Assembly (NCBI RefSeq): GCF_947489255.1 | Contig: NZ_CANLCY010000001.1 | Coordinates: forward strand, 62,001 to 126,000 | Source of the DNA: an uncultured Microbacterium sp. | GTDB taxonomy: Bacteria > Actinomycetota > Actinomycetes > Actinomycetales > Microbacteriaceae | Direction of reading: 5' to 3' | Length of the DNA: 64,000 nucleotides | Part shown: one piece after another, positions 11,450 to 20,535 of the stretch | Layout: each line of letters opens with the position of its first letter | How positions within the stretch are numbered: the stretch's first letter is position 1 | The notes under the pieces: generated by a model | What the model saw: the letters and a program-made list of their open reading frames with translations, nothing else | What the model was told of the DNA's origin: nothing | The model's database searches: none | Made by a program: the position numbers and the translations under genes

Positions 11450-12018
11450 GCGTCCGGCGCGCGCAGCGGGTCGTCGGCCACCCACAGCTCGTCGTCCGCA
11501 CGCAGCGTCTGCCATGCGGCGTACGCGACGCCCGCCGCCGCGACGACGCCGAGGATGATGGCGATGACGCCACCGGCCCCGATCCCGTCGTGCTGCGAGG
11601 GGAGCTTCTTGGAGAGGCGCTTCGAGGCCTGCTTGCCGTACTTCTCGGCGCGCTTGGCGTACTTGTGGGCGTCGAGCTCGAAGCCCTTGCCCTTGGCGAG
11701 ACGGTCACGGGTGTCGCCCGCGGCGTCCCACACCGAGAGTGCGCCGCCGACGACAGCACCGGCGGCCGGAACGACCTTGTTGCTGAGGAAGCGGTTGCTG
11801 TACTTCACGCTCTTGTCGACGTACGGTGCGGCGTACTTGTTGTAGCCGTCCTGCACGGCGGGGACGAGATCTTCGCGGCTGAAGCGACCGAGCTGGTGGC
11901 CGGCTTCACGAGCGACCTTCCCGCTCTCGCCCAGCAGCACCTGCTGCGACTCCCACACCTTGGCGGCGTGCTTCTGGAGCTTGCGCAGTTCCTTCTTGCT
12001 CTTGCGGCTGAGGCCCAC
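11446..12018 (-). CDS. conserved hypothetical protein with C-terminal membrane anchor
   Basis: A 190-residue protein that I cannot assign to a characterised family. It starts with a very basic helix (MGLSRKSKKELRKLQKHAAKVW), continues with helical, charged sequence rich in Lys, Tyr and Ala, and has one clear transmembrane helix at about 145-167 (GAGGVIAIILGVVAAAGVAYAAW), then a short acidic tail. GTG 12018 is preceded by a strong GGGAGGA. It is coupled to the YbaK gene by a GTGA overlap. The long positively charged part suggests a DNA- or membrane-facing scaffold; this is only inference. Confidence 0.7.
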   Translation of the reverse strand: MGLSRKSKKELRKLQKHAAKVWESQQVLLGESGKVAREAGHQLGRFSREDLVPAVQDGYNKYAAPYVDKSVKYSNRFLSNKVVPAAGAVVGGALSVWDAAGDTRDRLAKGKGFELDAHKYAKRAEKYGKQASKRLSKKLPSQHDGIGAGGVIAIILGVVAAAGVAYAAWQTLRADDELWVADDPLRAPDA

Positions 12019-12119
12019 GGCTCATCCTCCCTATCGATGGGATGTACGTTGCCCTCATCTTGCCAGAACGGGCTGTCCGCGCCGCCGACCCTTGCAGATA
12101 ACTCTGAGAGAATGTACCC

Positions 12120-12677
12120 ATGGCCAACCACACCGCCGTCGCGACCCTGCACACCAACCACGGCGACATCGTCGTCAACCTCTTCGGTGACCACGCTCCG
12201 CGCACCGTCCGCAACTTCATCGGTCTGTCCGACGGGACGCAGGAGTGGACCAACCCGGCCACCGGCGCCAAGGGAGAGGGTCCCCTCTACTCCGACGTCA
12301 TCTTCCACCGCATCATCCCCAACTTCATGATCCAGGGCGGCGACCCGCTCGGTCAGGGGATCGGCGGCCCCGGGTACACGTTCAACGACGAGATCCACCC
12401 CGAGCTCGACTTCACCGCGCCGTACAAGCTCGCCATGGCCAACGCCGGCCTCCGCCGCAACGCCATCACCGGCCAGGCCGAGGGCACGAACGGCTCGCAG
12501 TTCTTCATCACCACCGACCCCACCCCGTGGCTCCAGGGCAAGCACACGATCTTCGGCGAGGTGGCGGACGACGCCTCCAAGGCCGTGGTCGATGCCATCG
12601 CGGCCGTCCCCACCGGTGCCCAGGATCGACCGAAGGCAGACGTCGTGCTGCAGTCGGTCGACATCGTCTCGGTCTGA
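12120..12677 (+). CDS. cytoplasmic cyclophilin-type peptidyl-prolyl isomerase
   Basis: A 185-residue cyclophilin without a signal peptide. It catalyses cis-trans isomerisation of Xaa-Pro bonds. Key active-site stretches are YSDVIFHRIIPNFMIQGGDPLG (His/Arg, Phe, Met, Gln), the central MANAG, NGSQFFITT and the final GKHTIFGEV. This copy, next to the rhomboid gene and the crgA block, corresponds to the ppiA-like gene found near gyrA in actinobacteria. A second, lipoprotein cyclophilin is encoded at 55146-55820. Confidence 0.94.
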   Translation: MANHTAVATLHTNHGDIVVNLFGDHAPRTVRNFIGLSDGTQEWTNPATGAKGEGPLYSDVIFHRIIPNFMIQGGDPLGQGIGGPGYTFNDEIHPELDFTAPYKLAMANAGLRRNAITGQAEGTNGSQFFITTDPTPWLQGKHTIFGEVADDASKAVVDAIAAVPTGAQDRPKADVVLQSVDIVSV

Positions 12678-12693
12678 CCCCGGACGGCGGCGG

Positions 12694-13620
12694 GTGTCCA
12701 CCACCGACGAGTTCCGTCGCAACAGCGACAACTTCTGTTACCGGCATCCCGACCGGCAGAGCTTCGTGCTGTGCCAGCGGTGCATGCGCACCGTGTGCTC
12801 GGAGTGCCGGACGCCCGCCGCCGTCGGAGTGATCTGCCCCGAGTGCATGGCGCAGCAACGCGCCGCGCAGACGCCTTCCCAGAAGAAGGCGGAGCGTCGC
12901 TGGGCGTCCCGCCCCATGTCGGTCGTGTCGTCCGGTCGTCCGACCATGACGCTCGGCATCATCGCCGTGACCGGCCTGGTCTACATCATCGGGCTGATCC
13001 CGGGCGTCGGTGGCGTGCTGTCCGACCTGCTGGCGTTCAACAGCTTCTTCCTCCTCCCGCAGGCGGGGCTGTTGCAGCCGTGGCGCCTGTTGACCGTGGC
13101 CCTCGTGCACGGCAGCTTCCTGCACATGGCGCTGAACATGCTCGCCCTGTGGTTCATCGGGCGCAGCCTCGAGCCCTTGCTCGGGCGCGCGCGTTTCCTC
13201 ATCCTGTATCTGCTGGGGGCGCTGGGCGGTTCGGTGGCCGTCGCGCTGCTGGCGCCGGGAGTGTGGACGGTCGGTGCGTCGGGGGCCATCTTCGCGCTCT
13301 TCGGCGCGCTGCTGGTGATCGGGCGGCACCTCGGCGCCGACATCCGCGTGATCGCGATCCTCATCGGCATCAACTTCGCGTGGCCGTTCGTCCTCGCGGG
13401 GATCAACGCGATCGGATCCGGCGACTTCGCGTCGTCGCTCTCGGCGATCGGCATCTCGTGGCAGGCGCACCTCGGCGGCCTGGTCACGGGCGCGGTGGTC
13501 GGCGTGATCTACTCGCGCACGCGCGCTCAACGACAGCGAGGTCTGCAGATCGGTCTGCTCGTGGCGTTCACGGTGGTGCTCATCGCCCTGCTGGCGATAC
13601 CCGCCGTGGCCTACCTCTGA
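12694..13620 (+). CDS. rhomboid intramembrane serine protease with N-terminal zinc-binding domain
   Basis: A 308-residue protein. Residues 15-51 hold a B-box-like cysteine cluster (CYRHPD, CQRC, CSEC, CPEC), probably binding one or two zinc ions in the cytoplasm. A six-helix rhomboid domain follows: HGSFLHMALNMLALW, the active-site GASGAIFALFG with Ser196, and the second catalytic residue His259 in WQAHLGGLVTG. Both catalytic residues are present, so an active intramembrane protease is expected; the substrate is unknown. Start GTG 12694 follows the cyclophilin stop by 16 bases, so the two are probably one transcript. Confidence 0.9.
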   Translation: MSTTDEFRRNSDNFCYRHPDRQSFVLCQRCMRTVCSECRTPAAVGVICPECMAQQRAAQTPSQKKAERRWASRPMSVVSSGRPTMTLGIIAVTGLVYIIGLIPGVGGVLSDLLAFNSFFLLPQAGLLQPWRLLTVALVHGSFLHMALNMLALWFIGRSLEPLLGRARFLILYLLGALGGSVAVALLAPGVWTVGASGAIFALFGALLVIGRHLGADIRVIAILIGINFAWPFVLAGINAIGSGDFASSLSAIGISWQAHLGGLVTGAVVGVIYSRTRAQRQRGLQIGLLVAFTVVLIALLAIPAVAYL

Positions 13621-13623
13621 GAC

Positions 13624-13673
13624 TTATCCACAGCCCCATCCACAGGTGGGGATGAATTACACGGGTGTAAGTC
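13624..13673. promoter_or_regulatory. DnaA box plus GAATTAC-type palindrome
   Basis: Between the convergent rhomboid and crgA genes lies a perfect DnaA box TTATCCACA (13624-13632), a weaker CCATCCACA (13636-13644), and a near-perfect palindrome GAATTAC-ACGGGT-GTAAGTC (13654-13673) that runs into the crgA stop codon. A matching, perfect palindrome is at 24921-24940, again next to DnaA boxes. Confidence 0.5.
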
Positions 13674-13911
13674 AGCGCCACCGGGTGGTCATGAGGAAAC
13701 CGACGAAGGCGATGCCGAACCCGATGACGAGGTTCCACGGGCCGATCCCCGGGATGGGGAACTGCGAGTTGCTGAGGTAGAACACCAGCACCCAGACGAG
13801 GCCGATCAGCATCAGGCCGATCATGATGGGCAGGAACCACACCGGGTTCGGGGCGGATCCACCGTCGTTGCGTTCGGCGATCGGGTCTTCGCCTTTGCCA
13901 GTTCGAGCCAT
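13672..13911 (-). CDS. crgA: cell division protein CrgA
   Basis: A 79-residue membrane protein with the CrgA layout: a short charged cytoplasmic start (MARTGKGEDPIAERND), NPVWFLPIMIGLMLIGLVWVLVFYL as first transmembrane helix, a short loop with the P-I-P-G-I-G-P-W-N motif, and a second helix ending TTRWR. CrgA binds FtsZ-dependent division proteins and penicillin-binding proteins and coordinates septum formation. Its place beside the sortase/pknB block is the usual one in actinobacteria. Its stop overlaps the palindrome noted at 13654-13673. Confidence 0.93.
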   Translation of the reverse strand: MARTGKGEDPIAERNDGGSAPNPVWFLPIMIGLMLIGLVWVLVFYLSNSQFPIPGIGPWNLVIGFGIAFVGFLMTTRWR

Positions 13912-13965
13912 GCGGCACAGTCTAATGCTCCGGTGTCCGCGAACCCACGGAACTAGACTCGCCTC

Positions 13966-14748
13966 GTGCACACCGTCACGCAGCCGCAGACCCGACGGGC
14001 GAGGCGGCGCACGACGGCCCCCCGCCGCGGGCTCTCGGTCGTCGGCGTCATCGGTGACCTCCTCGTCACGGCCGGTGTGCTGGTGCTCCTCTTCGTCGTG
14101 TGGCAGTTGTGGATCGGCGACGTGATCATCGGGTCGCAGTTCAAGAACGAGGCGCGCGACATCACCGAGTCCTGGGCGGCCGACCCGCCGCCACCGGCCC
14201 CCGGCGACACCTCGACCCCCGGCATTCCGCCTACGGCCGATCCGCCCGAGATGACGCAGCCCGACGACGCGCAGATCTTCGGCGTCGTCCGCATCCCGCG
14301 TCTGGGTCCCGACTACCAGTTCCGCCTCGCCGGCGGAGTGAGCGCGTCGCGCACGCTCGACCCGATCGGCCTCGGGCACTACCCCGACACCGCCATGCCC
14401 GGTCAACTCGGCAACTTCGCGATCGCCGGTCACCGCGGGAGCCACGGGGCCCCGTTCGCGGACCTTCCGTCGTTGCACATCGGGGATGCCATCGTGGTGG
14501 AGACCGAGACGGGGTGGTACACCTACCGCTATCGCAACCTCGAGTACGTGCGTCCGGATGCCGTCGACGTGCTGCTGCCCTTCCCGCAGCAGCCCGAGAT
14601 CGAGGCGACGGACCGCATCATCACGATGACGACCTGCAGCCCGCGCTACGGCTTCTCGGAGCGCGCGATCGCCTACGGCGTCTTCGAGTCGTACACCCCT
14701 CGTACCGAGGCGGGCCCGCCGCTCGCCCTCACCTCTGGAGCCACCTGA
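13966..14748 (+). CDS. srtE: class E sortase
   Basis: A 260-residue sortase. It has a basic N-terminus, one transmembrane helix (about 25-50), a proline-rich linker (about 73-95) and the catalytic beta-barrel with His156 (AGHRGSHG), Cys224 (TMTTCSPRYGF) and Arg233. Class E sortases attach proteins with LAXTG-like signals to peptidoglycan in high-G+C Gram-positive bacteria. It starts at GTG 13966, divergent from crgA with 54 bases between them, and its stop shares one base with the next small gene. No sortase substrate is encoded in the immediate neighbourhood. Confidence 0.93.
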   Translation: MHTVTQPQTRRARRRTTAPRRGLSVVGVIGDLLVTAGVLVLLFVVWQLWIGDVIIGSQFKNEARDITESWAADPPPPAPGDTSTPGIPPTADPPEMTQPDDAQIFGVVRIPRLGPDYQFRLAGGVSASRTLDPIGLGHYPDTAMPGQLGNFAIAGHRGSHGAPFADLPSLHIGDAIVVETETGWYTYRYRNLEYVRPDAVDVLLPFPQQPEIEATDRIITMTTCSPRYGFSERAIAYGVFESYTPRTEAGPPLALTSGAT

Positions 14749-14903
14749 TGTACGGAGCCCTGTGGCGCGTCCTCCCCGGCCCCTGGTGGGTACGACTGCT
14801 GATCGTGCTCGTGCTGTTGGCGGCCGTGTTGTACGGACTGTTCTTCTACGTCTTCCCGTGGGTCAGCGACATCGTCTACCCGCAGGAGGTCACGGTCGAG
14901 TGA
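14748..14903 (+). CDS. small single-pass membrane protein
   Basis: A 51-residue protein with one hydrophobic segment (about 14-38, WWVRLLIVLVLLAAVLYGLFFYVF) and a short extracellular-type end (WVSDIVYPQEVTVE). It is joined to the sortase gene by a TGATG overlap and to the following amidotransferase by a GTGA overlap, which is good evidence that it is translated. Proteins of this kind are found between srtE and pabA in related genomes; I know no function. It may help the sortase or the kinase system in the membrane. Confidence 0.75.
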   Translation: MYGALWRVLPGPWWVRLLIVLVLLAAVLYGLFFYVFPWVSDIVYPQEVTVE

Positions 14904-15556
14904 AGCCCTGGCGCGTCGTCGTCGTCGACAACCGCGACAGTTTCGTCCACACCCTCGCCGGCTACCTCCGCGACCTGGGCGCGGAGACCGTGCTCGTGGC
15001 GGCCGACGACGTCCGGCTGACGGCCCTGGTCCGCGACACCGCCCGCGCCGTCCTCGTCTCTCCAGGCCCGGGCCACCCCGCCGACGCCGGCCAGTCCGAG
15101 CGAGTGGTCCTCGAGGCGGCGGAGCTCGGCATCCCCCTGCTCGGCGTGTGCCTCGGACACCAGGCCATCGCGACGGCGTTCGGTGCTCGCGTGGGCCACG
15201 CCCCGGAACTGCTCCACGGAATCACCAGTGTCGTCCGACACGACGGTACGGGTGTCTTCGCCGACCTTCCGGACGGATTCGCGGCGACCCGCTACCACTC
15301 CCTCGCGGTGGGCCCGGCGTCTGTCCCGGACGAGCTCGAGGTGACGGCGCGCACCGATCACGGCGTCATCATGGGGATCCGCCACCGATCGGCGCCCATC
15401 GAGGGAGTGCAGTTCCACCCCGAGAGCGTTCTGACCGAGGGAGGTCACGCCCTCCTGGGCCGGTGGCTCGAGGACGCCGGCATGCTGGGCGCGGTGGAAC
15501 GCGCCGCCCGCCTGCACCCGCGTGGGCTCAGGAGCCCGAGCAGACCGTCAGCGTGA
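14900..15556 (+). CDS. pabA: class I glutamine amidotransferase, PabA/TrpG type
   Basis: A 218-residue glutaminase subunit of aminodeoxychorismate or anthranilate synthase. The triad is visible: Cys in GVCLGHQAIA, and His/Glu in VQFHPESVLTEGG. The start VVVVDNRDSFVHTLAGYL is the typical family start. Lying alone in the pknB block, away from trp genes, it is more probably PabA (folate synthesis) than TrpG, but one protein can serve both pathways. The 3' end overlaps the convergent pknB gene by 29 bases. Confidence 0.85.
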   Translation: MKPWRVVVVDNRDSFVHTLAGYLRDLGAETVLVAADDVRLTALVRDTARAVLVSPGPGHPADAGQSERVVLEAAELGIPLLGVCLGHQAIATAFGARVGHAPELLHGITSVVRHDGTGVFADLPDGFAATRYHSLAVGPASVPDELEVTARTDHGVIMGIRHRSAPIEGVQFHPESVLTEGGHALLGRWLEDAGMLGAVERAARLHPRGLRSPSRPSA

Positions 15557-17228
15557 TCTCGCTGTGCACGGGCACCTCGCCGGGCGCGAGCGACTGACCG
15601 CTCACCGTCGGCGGGGTCGTGGCACGGCATCCGGGATCTTCCGTGGCGATGACCGTCAGCTGCTTGCTGTCGGACTCGAGCTCGCGCTTGGCGCCGTCGA
15701 GGGTGTACCCGGTGTAGTTGACGATGACGACCTGACCACTGGCGACCACGAGGTTGACGGCGGTGCCCTTGGCGAGCTGCGTCTCGGCCTCGGCGCTCGC
15801 GGAGATCACGGTGCCCGCGGCGAGGGCGGGGTCGGTGGTGCGACGGATCGATCCCACCGAGAGTCCCGCCCCCTCCAGTGCACTGCGGGCGGCGGTCTCG
15901 GAGAGGCCCTCCAGTGCGGGCACCGACGCGGTGTCGGGTCCGGTCGAGACGTAGACGGTCACCTGCTGACCGGATGCCACGGTGGTCCCCGCAGCGGGGG
16001 TGGTGCGCGTGACGTTCCCCGCGGCGATGCTCGCGTCGGGTTCGTTGACGCGGCTCGCGGTGAGCTCCTGCGCCTCGAGCGTCTCGACCGCCCGGTCGTA
16101 CGACATGTCGACGACGTTGGGGACGGTGAACGAGCTCGTGGGGACGTCGTCGTTCGGCTGGATCTGCATCACCCAGATGAGCACCGCGACGAGGAGGACG
16201 GCGAGGACGGTGACGCCGGCCCAGATCCAGGCCACGGGAGGACCGGGTTGGGTGCGACGCATGGTCGTGTCGGTGCTGAGCTGCCGCAGCGAACGGGCGG
16301 TCTCCGCGGCCTGGCGGGGATTGGGCCCGTAGAGCTCGTTCGACAGCGCCGACATCTGACGCTTCGTCGGCGCCTTGCCGTCGGCGGTCTCGTCGAGCGC
16401 CTCGCGGAATCCCGCGGCATCCTGCGGACGCTGGAACGGATCCTTCGCGAGGGCGCGCAGCACGATCGCGTCGAGTGCGCGGGGGATGCTCTCGACGATC
16501 TCGCTCGGCGGCAGCGGCGCCTCGCTCACGTGCTGGTAGGCGACGGCCACGGGTGTCTCGCCGCGGAAGGGAGGGCGACCGGTGAGCAGTTCGTAGAGAA
16601 CGACACCGGTCGAGTACAGGTCGGCGCGGGCGTCGACCGATTCGCCCTTGGCCTGCTCCGGTGAGAAGTACGCCGCCGTGCCCACGATCGCGGTGGTCTC
16701 GGCGACGGTGGAGGACGAGTCGGACACGGCGCGCGCGATGCCGAAGTCCATGACCTTCACGCGCCCGGCATCCGTGATCATGACGTTGCCGGGCTTGATG
16801 TCGCGGTGCACGACTCCCGCGCGGTGGGAGTATTCGAGGGCTTCGAGGATGCCGTCGACGTAGCGCAGGGCGTCGTCGACCGGCACGGAGCCCTCGGCGA
16901 TGATCTCCTTCAGCAGGCGACCGTGCACCAGCTCCATGACGATGTACGGAACGGGGCGCTCCTGGCCGTCGACGCCCACCTCGACGTCTTCGCCCGCGTC
17001 GAAGACCCGGACGATGGTCGGGTGCGCCATGCGCGACGCCGCCTGAGCCTCGAGACGGAAGCGCGTGCGGAACGCGGCGTCGCCCGCCAGATCGGCCTTG
17101 AGGATCTTGATGGCCACCGTGCGCCCGAGCGTCTGGTCGTAGCCGCGATAGACGCTCGCCATGCCGCCGCGACCGATGAGGTCGTCGACACGGTAGCGCC
17201 CCGACAGGACGCGCGTCTCAATGGTCAC
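15528..17228 (-). CDS. pknB: serine/threonine protein kinase PknB with PASTA domains
   Basis: A 566-residue transmembrane kinase. The kinase domain (about 11-275) has the glycine loop GRGGMASVY, Lys41, the catalytic HRDIKPGN (141-148) and DFG (161-163). A transmembrane helix at about 333-355 is followed by three extracellular PASTA repeats (about 366-565) that bind muropeptides or lipid II. In actinobacteria PknB phosphorylates cell-wall and division proteins, and PstP removes the phosphates. It lies 31 bases after pknA. The kinase residues are all present, so the enzyme should be active. Confidence 0.96.
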   Translation of the reverse strand: MTIETRVLSGRYRVDDLIGRGGMASVYRGYDQTLGRTVAIKILKADLAGDAAFRTRFRLEAQAASRMAHPTIVRVFDAGEDVEVGVDGQERPVPYIVMELVHGRLLKEIIAEGSVPVDDALRYVDGILEALEYSHRAGVVHRDIKPGNVMITDAGRVKVMDFGIARAVSDSSSTVAETTAIVGTAAYFSPEQAKGESVDARADLYSTGVVLYELLTGRPPFRGETPVAVAYQHVSEAPLPPSEIVESIPRALDAIVLRALAKDPFQRPQDAAGFREALDETADGKAPTKRQMSALSNELYGPNPRQAAETARSLRQLSTDTTMRRTQPGPPVAWIWAGVTVLAVLLVAVLIWVMQIQPNDDVPTSSFTVPNVVDMSYDRAVETLEAQELTASRVNEPDASIAAGNVTRTTPAAGTTVASGQQVTVYVSTGPDTASVPALEGLSETAARSALEGAGLSVGSIRRTTDPALAAGTVISASAEAETQLAKGTAVNLVVASGQVVIVNYTGYTLDGAKRELESDSKQLTVIATEDPGCRATTPPTVSGQSLAPGEVPVHSEITLTVCSGS

Positions 17229-17259
17229 GAAAAGACTCCCGGAGAGGGTGGATCGAAGC

Positions 17260-19044
17260 TCAGGGCTTGGTGGTGGGGACGGCGGCGCTCGTCGGGGTCG
17301 GGCTGGGCGAGTTGCCCCCCGTGATCGACGCGGACGCCTCGCCCGACGGACCGGCCGTGCGGTCGGTCCCCGAGCAGCTGACGGTGTACGTGACGCGCAG
17401 CGACTGTCCGGCTGCGTTGCTCACCTTCAGCTGCGCATTGCGCTCGTCGGGCGAGAACGACGCCGTGGACTGGCCGTTCGTGTCGAACGTGCCGTTGGTC
17501 GCGGTGAAGTCGTACGACGTCACGCTGCCGGTGCCGGCCGGGCAGGAGTACTGCTGCCACGACACCTGGACGTCGCTGCCGGCCGTGACCGACGTGCCCG
17601 GCAGGGTGGGCGTGCCGGGCTGCTGCAGAGGCGTCTCTTCGCCGTAGACGGTCACGGTGATGTTGGTTCCCTCGGGGTTACGTCCCGTGGGGTCGACGAT
17701 GTAGACGAGGCCGATCTGATCGGCGTTGACGGCAGCCGTGCCGGTGGTGCACGTCGCGCCGAGCTTCGCCCCGCCCAGGATGCTGCGCGCTTCGTCGCAG
17801 GTCTTGCCGATGAGATCGAGGGCGTCGACGTCGACCAACTGCGTGGTCTGCGTGGGGGTGGGACTGGCCGACGGCGATGCGGGGGCGCTGGGCGTCGCGG
17901 AGCTGGGAGGGGTGCTGGACGCCACCGCGTCGGGCTCGTTCTGGTTCGCGAGCAGAGTGAAGAGGGTTCCGCCGAGCACCAGGGCCAGCAGCACGATGAG
18001 CGCGACCAGCGGCCAGGTCCACGGGCTGCGCTTCTTCTTCTGCGCCGCGCTGTCTTCTTCGGTGTGCTCCTCGGTGAGGAGGGATGTGGCACCCGCTGCG
18101 GCGCCGGCCGCGGGCAGGAGGCGCGTGGTGGCCGAGGTCTGCCCCGACGTCAGCAGCTGCGTGGCGTCGTCGACGACGGCGGTCCCGGCGGCGATCGCCG
18201 GGACGGCAGCCGCGGCGGCGGCGAGGTCGCCGCGACGGAGGGCTGCGGCCGCGCGCGAGACCGCGGCGGACGACGCCGGGCGATCCTCGGGCTTCTTGGC
18301 GATCATCGCCATCACGAGGTTCTGCACCGGGACGGCGACCGTCGGCGGCAGCGGAGCGGGCTGCTCGTTGATCTGCGCCATCGCGATGGCCACCTGGGAC
18401 TCGCCCGTGAACGGACGCTTGCCCGCGAGGCACTCGTACGCGACGATGCCGAGCGAATACGTGTCGGTGGCCGGCGACGCCGGGTGCCCCGACGCCTGCT
18501 CGGGGGAGAGGTACTGCACCGTGCCCATGACCTGGCCGGTCGCGGTGAGCGGGACCTGGTCGGCGATGCGCGCGATACCGAAGTCGGTGATCTTGACGCG
18601 GCCGTCGGGGGTGATGAGCAGGTTGCCGGGCTTGATGTCGCGGTGCACGAGGCCCGCGGCGTGAGCGGCCTGGAGAGCGGCAGCGGTCTGCGCGACGATG
18701 TCGAGGGTCTTGTCGCTCGACAGCGACCCCTCGCGCTCGAGGATCGTGGACAGGGCCTCGCCGGGGACGAGCTCCATGACGAGGAAGGCGCTGCCGTCTT
18801 CCTCGCCGTAGTCGAAGACGCTCGCGATGCCCTCGTGGTTGACGAGAGCGGCGTGTCGGGCCTCGGCGCGGAAGCGCTCGAGGAAGCCCGGGTCGCCCAT
18901 GTACTCGTCTTTGAGGATCTTGATGGCGACGGTGCGTCCGATGACGTGGTCGGTCGCTTCCCAGACCTCGCCCATGCCGCCGATCGCGATCCGCGAATCG
19001 AGCTCGTACCGCCCGCCGAAGGTCACACCCTGTGTCGGTCTCAT
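17260..19044 (-). CDS. pknA: serine/threonine protein kinase PknA
   Basis: A 594-residue kinase partner of PknB. Lys42, HRDIKPGN (134-141) and DFG (154-156) are intact. An alanine-rich juxtamembrane part leads to a transmembrane helix at about 342-365, a Pro/Ser/Thr linker, one PASTA-like domain (about 395-460) and a further beta-rich extracellular domain ending in a low-complexity [14 protein letters not shown] tail. This extracellular part is longer than in mycobacterial PknA, which lacks PASTA repeats. Its start overlaps the pbpA stop by four bases. Confidence 0.94.
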   Translation of the reverse strand: MRPTQGVTFGGRYELDSRIAIGGMGEVWEATDHVIGRTVAIKILKDEYMGDPGFLERFRAEARHAALVNHEGIASVFDYGEEDGSAFLVMELVPGEALSTILEREGSLSSDKTLDIVAQTAAALQAAHAAGLVHRDIKPGNLLITPDGRVKITDFGIARIADQVPLTATGQVMGTVQYLSPEQASGHPASPATDTYSLGIVAYECLAGKRPFTGESQVAIAMAQINEQPAPLPPTVAVPVQNLVMAMIAKKPEDRPASSAAVSRAAAALRRGDLAAAAAAVPAIAAGTAVVDDATQLLTSGQTSATTRLLPAAGAAAGATSLLTEEHTEEDSAAQKKKRSPWTWPLVALIVLLALVLGGTLFTLLANQNEPDAVASSTPPSSATPSAPASPSASPTPTQTTQLVDVDALDLIGKTCDEARSILGGAKLGATCTTGTAAVNADQIGLVYIVDPTGRNPEGTNITVTVYGEETPLQQPGTPTLPGTSVTAGSDVQVSWQQYSCPAGTGSVTSYDFTATNGTFDTNGQSTASFSPDERNAQLKVSNAAGQSLRVTYTVSCSGTDRTAGPSGEASASITGGNSPSPTPTSAAVPTTKP

Positions 19045-20495
19045 TTACCCAGCACCGCCTCCATGACCTTCTTCGCTATCGGGGCGGCTATCTCGTTGCC
19101 GCTCCCGCTCTGCCCCTGGCCTCCACCGTTTTCGACGACCACGGCGACGGCGACCTGGGGGTCGTCCGCCGGTGCGAAGCCGGTGAACCAGAGAGTGTAG
19201 GGGCGGGAATCGTTCTCCGCGGTGCCGGTCTTACCCGCCACCTGGACCCCGTCTATTCTTGCATTCGATGCCGCGCCGTCCTGGACGTTCGCCGTCATCA
19301 TCGACACCATCTGCGCTGCGACGTCGGACTCGATGGCGCGACCGAACTCGCTGCTGGTCCCCTCGTCGGTGACCGACAGGTTGGGCTCGATCACCCGATC
19401 GACCATCCTCGGATTCATGACCACACCGTCGTTCGCGATGCCGGCCGAGACCATCGCCATCTGCAGCGGCGTCGCCCGCACGTCGCCCTGGCCGAAGCCG
19501 CTCAGCGCGGTCTGCGGGGCGTTGGGGCTGGCGGGGTACGTGGAGGCCGTCGACTGCAACGGCATCGTGAACGACGTGTCGAAGCCGTACTTCTCGGCCT
19601 CCGCACGGATCGCGTCGTCGCCCAGTTCGACGGCGAGCTCGGCGAACGGGATGTTGCAGCTCAGGCGCAGGGCCGTGGCGATGGTGACGGTGTCGCCGCC
19701 GCCGCACGTTCCGCCTCCCGCGTTGCTGACGACGTTGGTCGACTGCGGCAGCGTGTAGGCGGCGAGGTTGGGGAACGCCGAGTCGGGCGTGTACTTGCCG
19801 GATGCCAGGGCGGCCGAGGCCACGACGAGCTTGAACGTCGAGCCCGGGGGGTTGAGGTTGCCCGCGATCGCGCGGTTGTCGAGCGGCTTCGCGGTGTCGG
19901 CGACCAGCTGGTCGTACGCCGCGTTCACGGCATCCGAGTCGTGGGAGGCGAGGGTGTTCGTGTCGTAGCTCGGCTTCGAGACCATGGCGAGGATGCGGCC
20001 GGTCGAGGGCTCGATTGCCACGACGGCCCCCTGCTGGTCGCCGAGGGCGTCCCACGCCGCCTTCTGCACGCTCGCGTCGAGAGAGAGCTCGACGTTCGAG
20101 CCGCGCGGGGCCTGACCGGTGATGGCGCGGTCGATGCGCGAGAAGAACTGGTTCGAGTCGGAGCCGCTGAGCACACTGTTCTCGGCGGCCTCGATGTTGG
20201 TCTTCGCGTCGAGCACGGGATTCATGTAGCCGGTCACCGGCGCCCACATCGCGGCATCCGTGTACTGGCGCTGCCAGCTGTAGACGTCGTCGGACGGGAC
20301 CGATTGGGCGATCGGCGTGCCGCTGACGATGATCGATCCGCGCTGGATCTCGAAGGAGTCGTAGAGGGCGCGGGTGTTGCCCTGGGTGTTGGTCAGGGCG
20401 TTCGCCTGGACGACCTGGATGACGCTGGTCGAGGCGAACAGCGCCAGGAACATGGCGAGCATGACGATGCTGAGGCGTCGGAGCTCTTTGGTCAC
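19041..20495 (-). CDS. pbpA: penicillin-binding protein PbpA (class B transpeptidase)
   Basis: A 484-residue class B transpeptidase that crosslinks peptidoglycan. One N-terminal membrane anchor (about 9-31) precedes the dimerisation region and the transpeptidase domain, with the three active-site motifs STFK (219-222), SCN (279-281) and KTG (422-424). GTG 20495 has GGAGG 8 bases upstream. It is encoded between the SEDS polymerase and the kinases, as in most actinobacteria, and works with the RodA/FtsW protein upstream. Confidence 0.95.
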   Translation of the reverse strand: MTKELRRLSIVMLAMFLALFASTSVIQVVQANALTNTQGNTRALYDSFEIQRGSIIVSGTPIAQSVPSDDVYSWQRQYTDAAMWAPVTGYMNPVLDAKTNIEAAENSVLSGSDSNQFFSRIDRAITGQAPRGSNVELSLDASVQKAAWDALGDQQGAVVAIEPSTGRILAMVSKPSYDTNTLASHDSDAVNAAYDQLVADTAKPLDNRAIAGNLNPPGSTFKLVVASAALASGKYTPDSAFPNLAAYTLPQSTNVVSNAGGGTCGGGDTVTIATALRLSCNIPFAELAVELGDDAIRAEAEKYGFDTSFTMPLQSTASTYPASPNAPQTALSGFGQGDVRATPLQMAMVSAGIANDGVVMNPRMVDRVIEPNLSVTDEGTSSEFGRAIESDVAAQMVSMMTANVQDGAASNARIDGVQVAGKTGTAENDSRPYTLWFTGFAPADDPQVAVAVVVENGGGQGQSGSGNEIAAPIAKKVMEAVLGK

Positions 20496-20535
20496 GGTGC
20501 CTCCTCGAGTCGGGGGGCGGCGGGGGTGCGGCGCA

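Noticed and set aside
13654..13673. parS site
   Set aside because: The parS consensus is TGTTTCACGTGAAACA. The GAATTAC-type palindrome has a different sequence and spacing.
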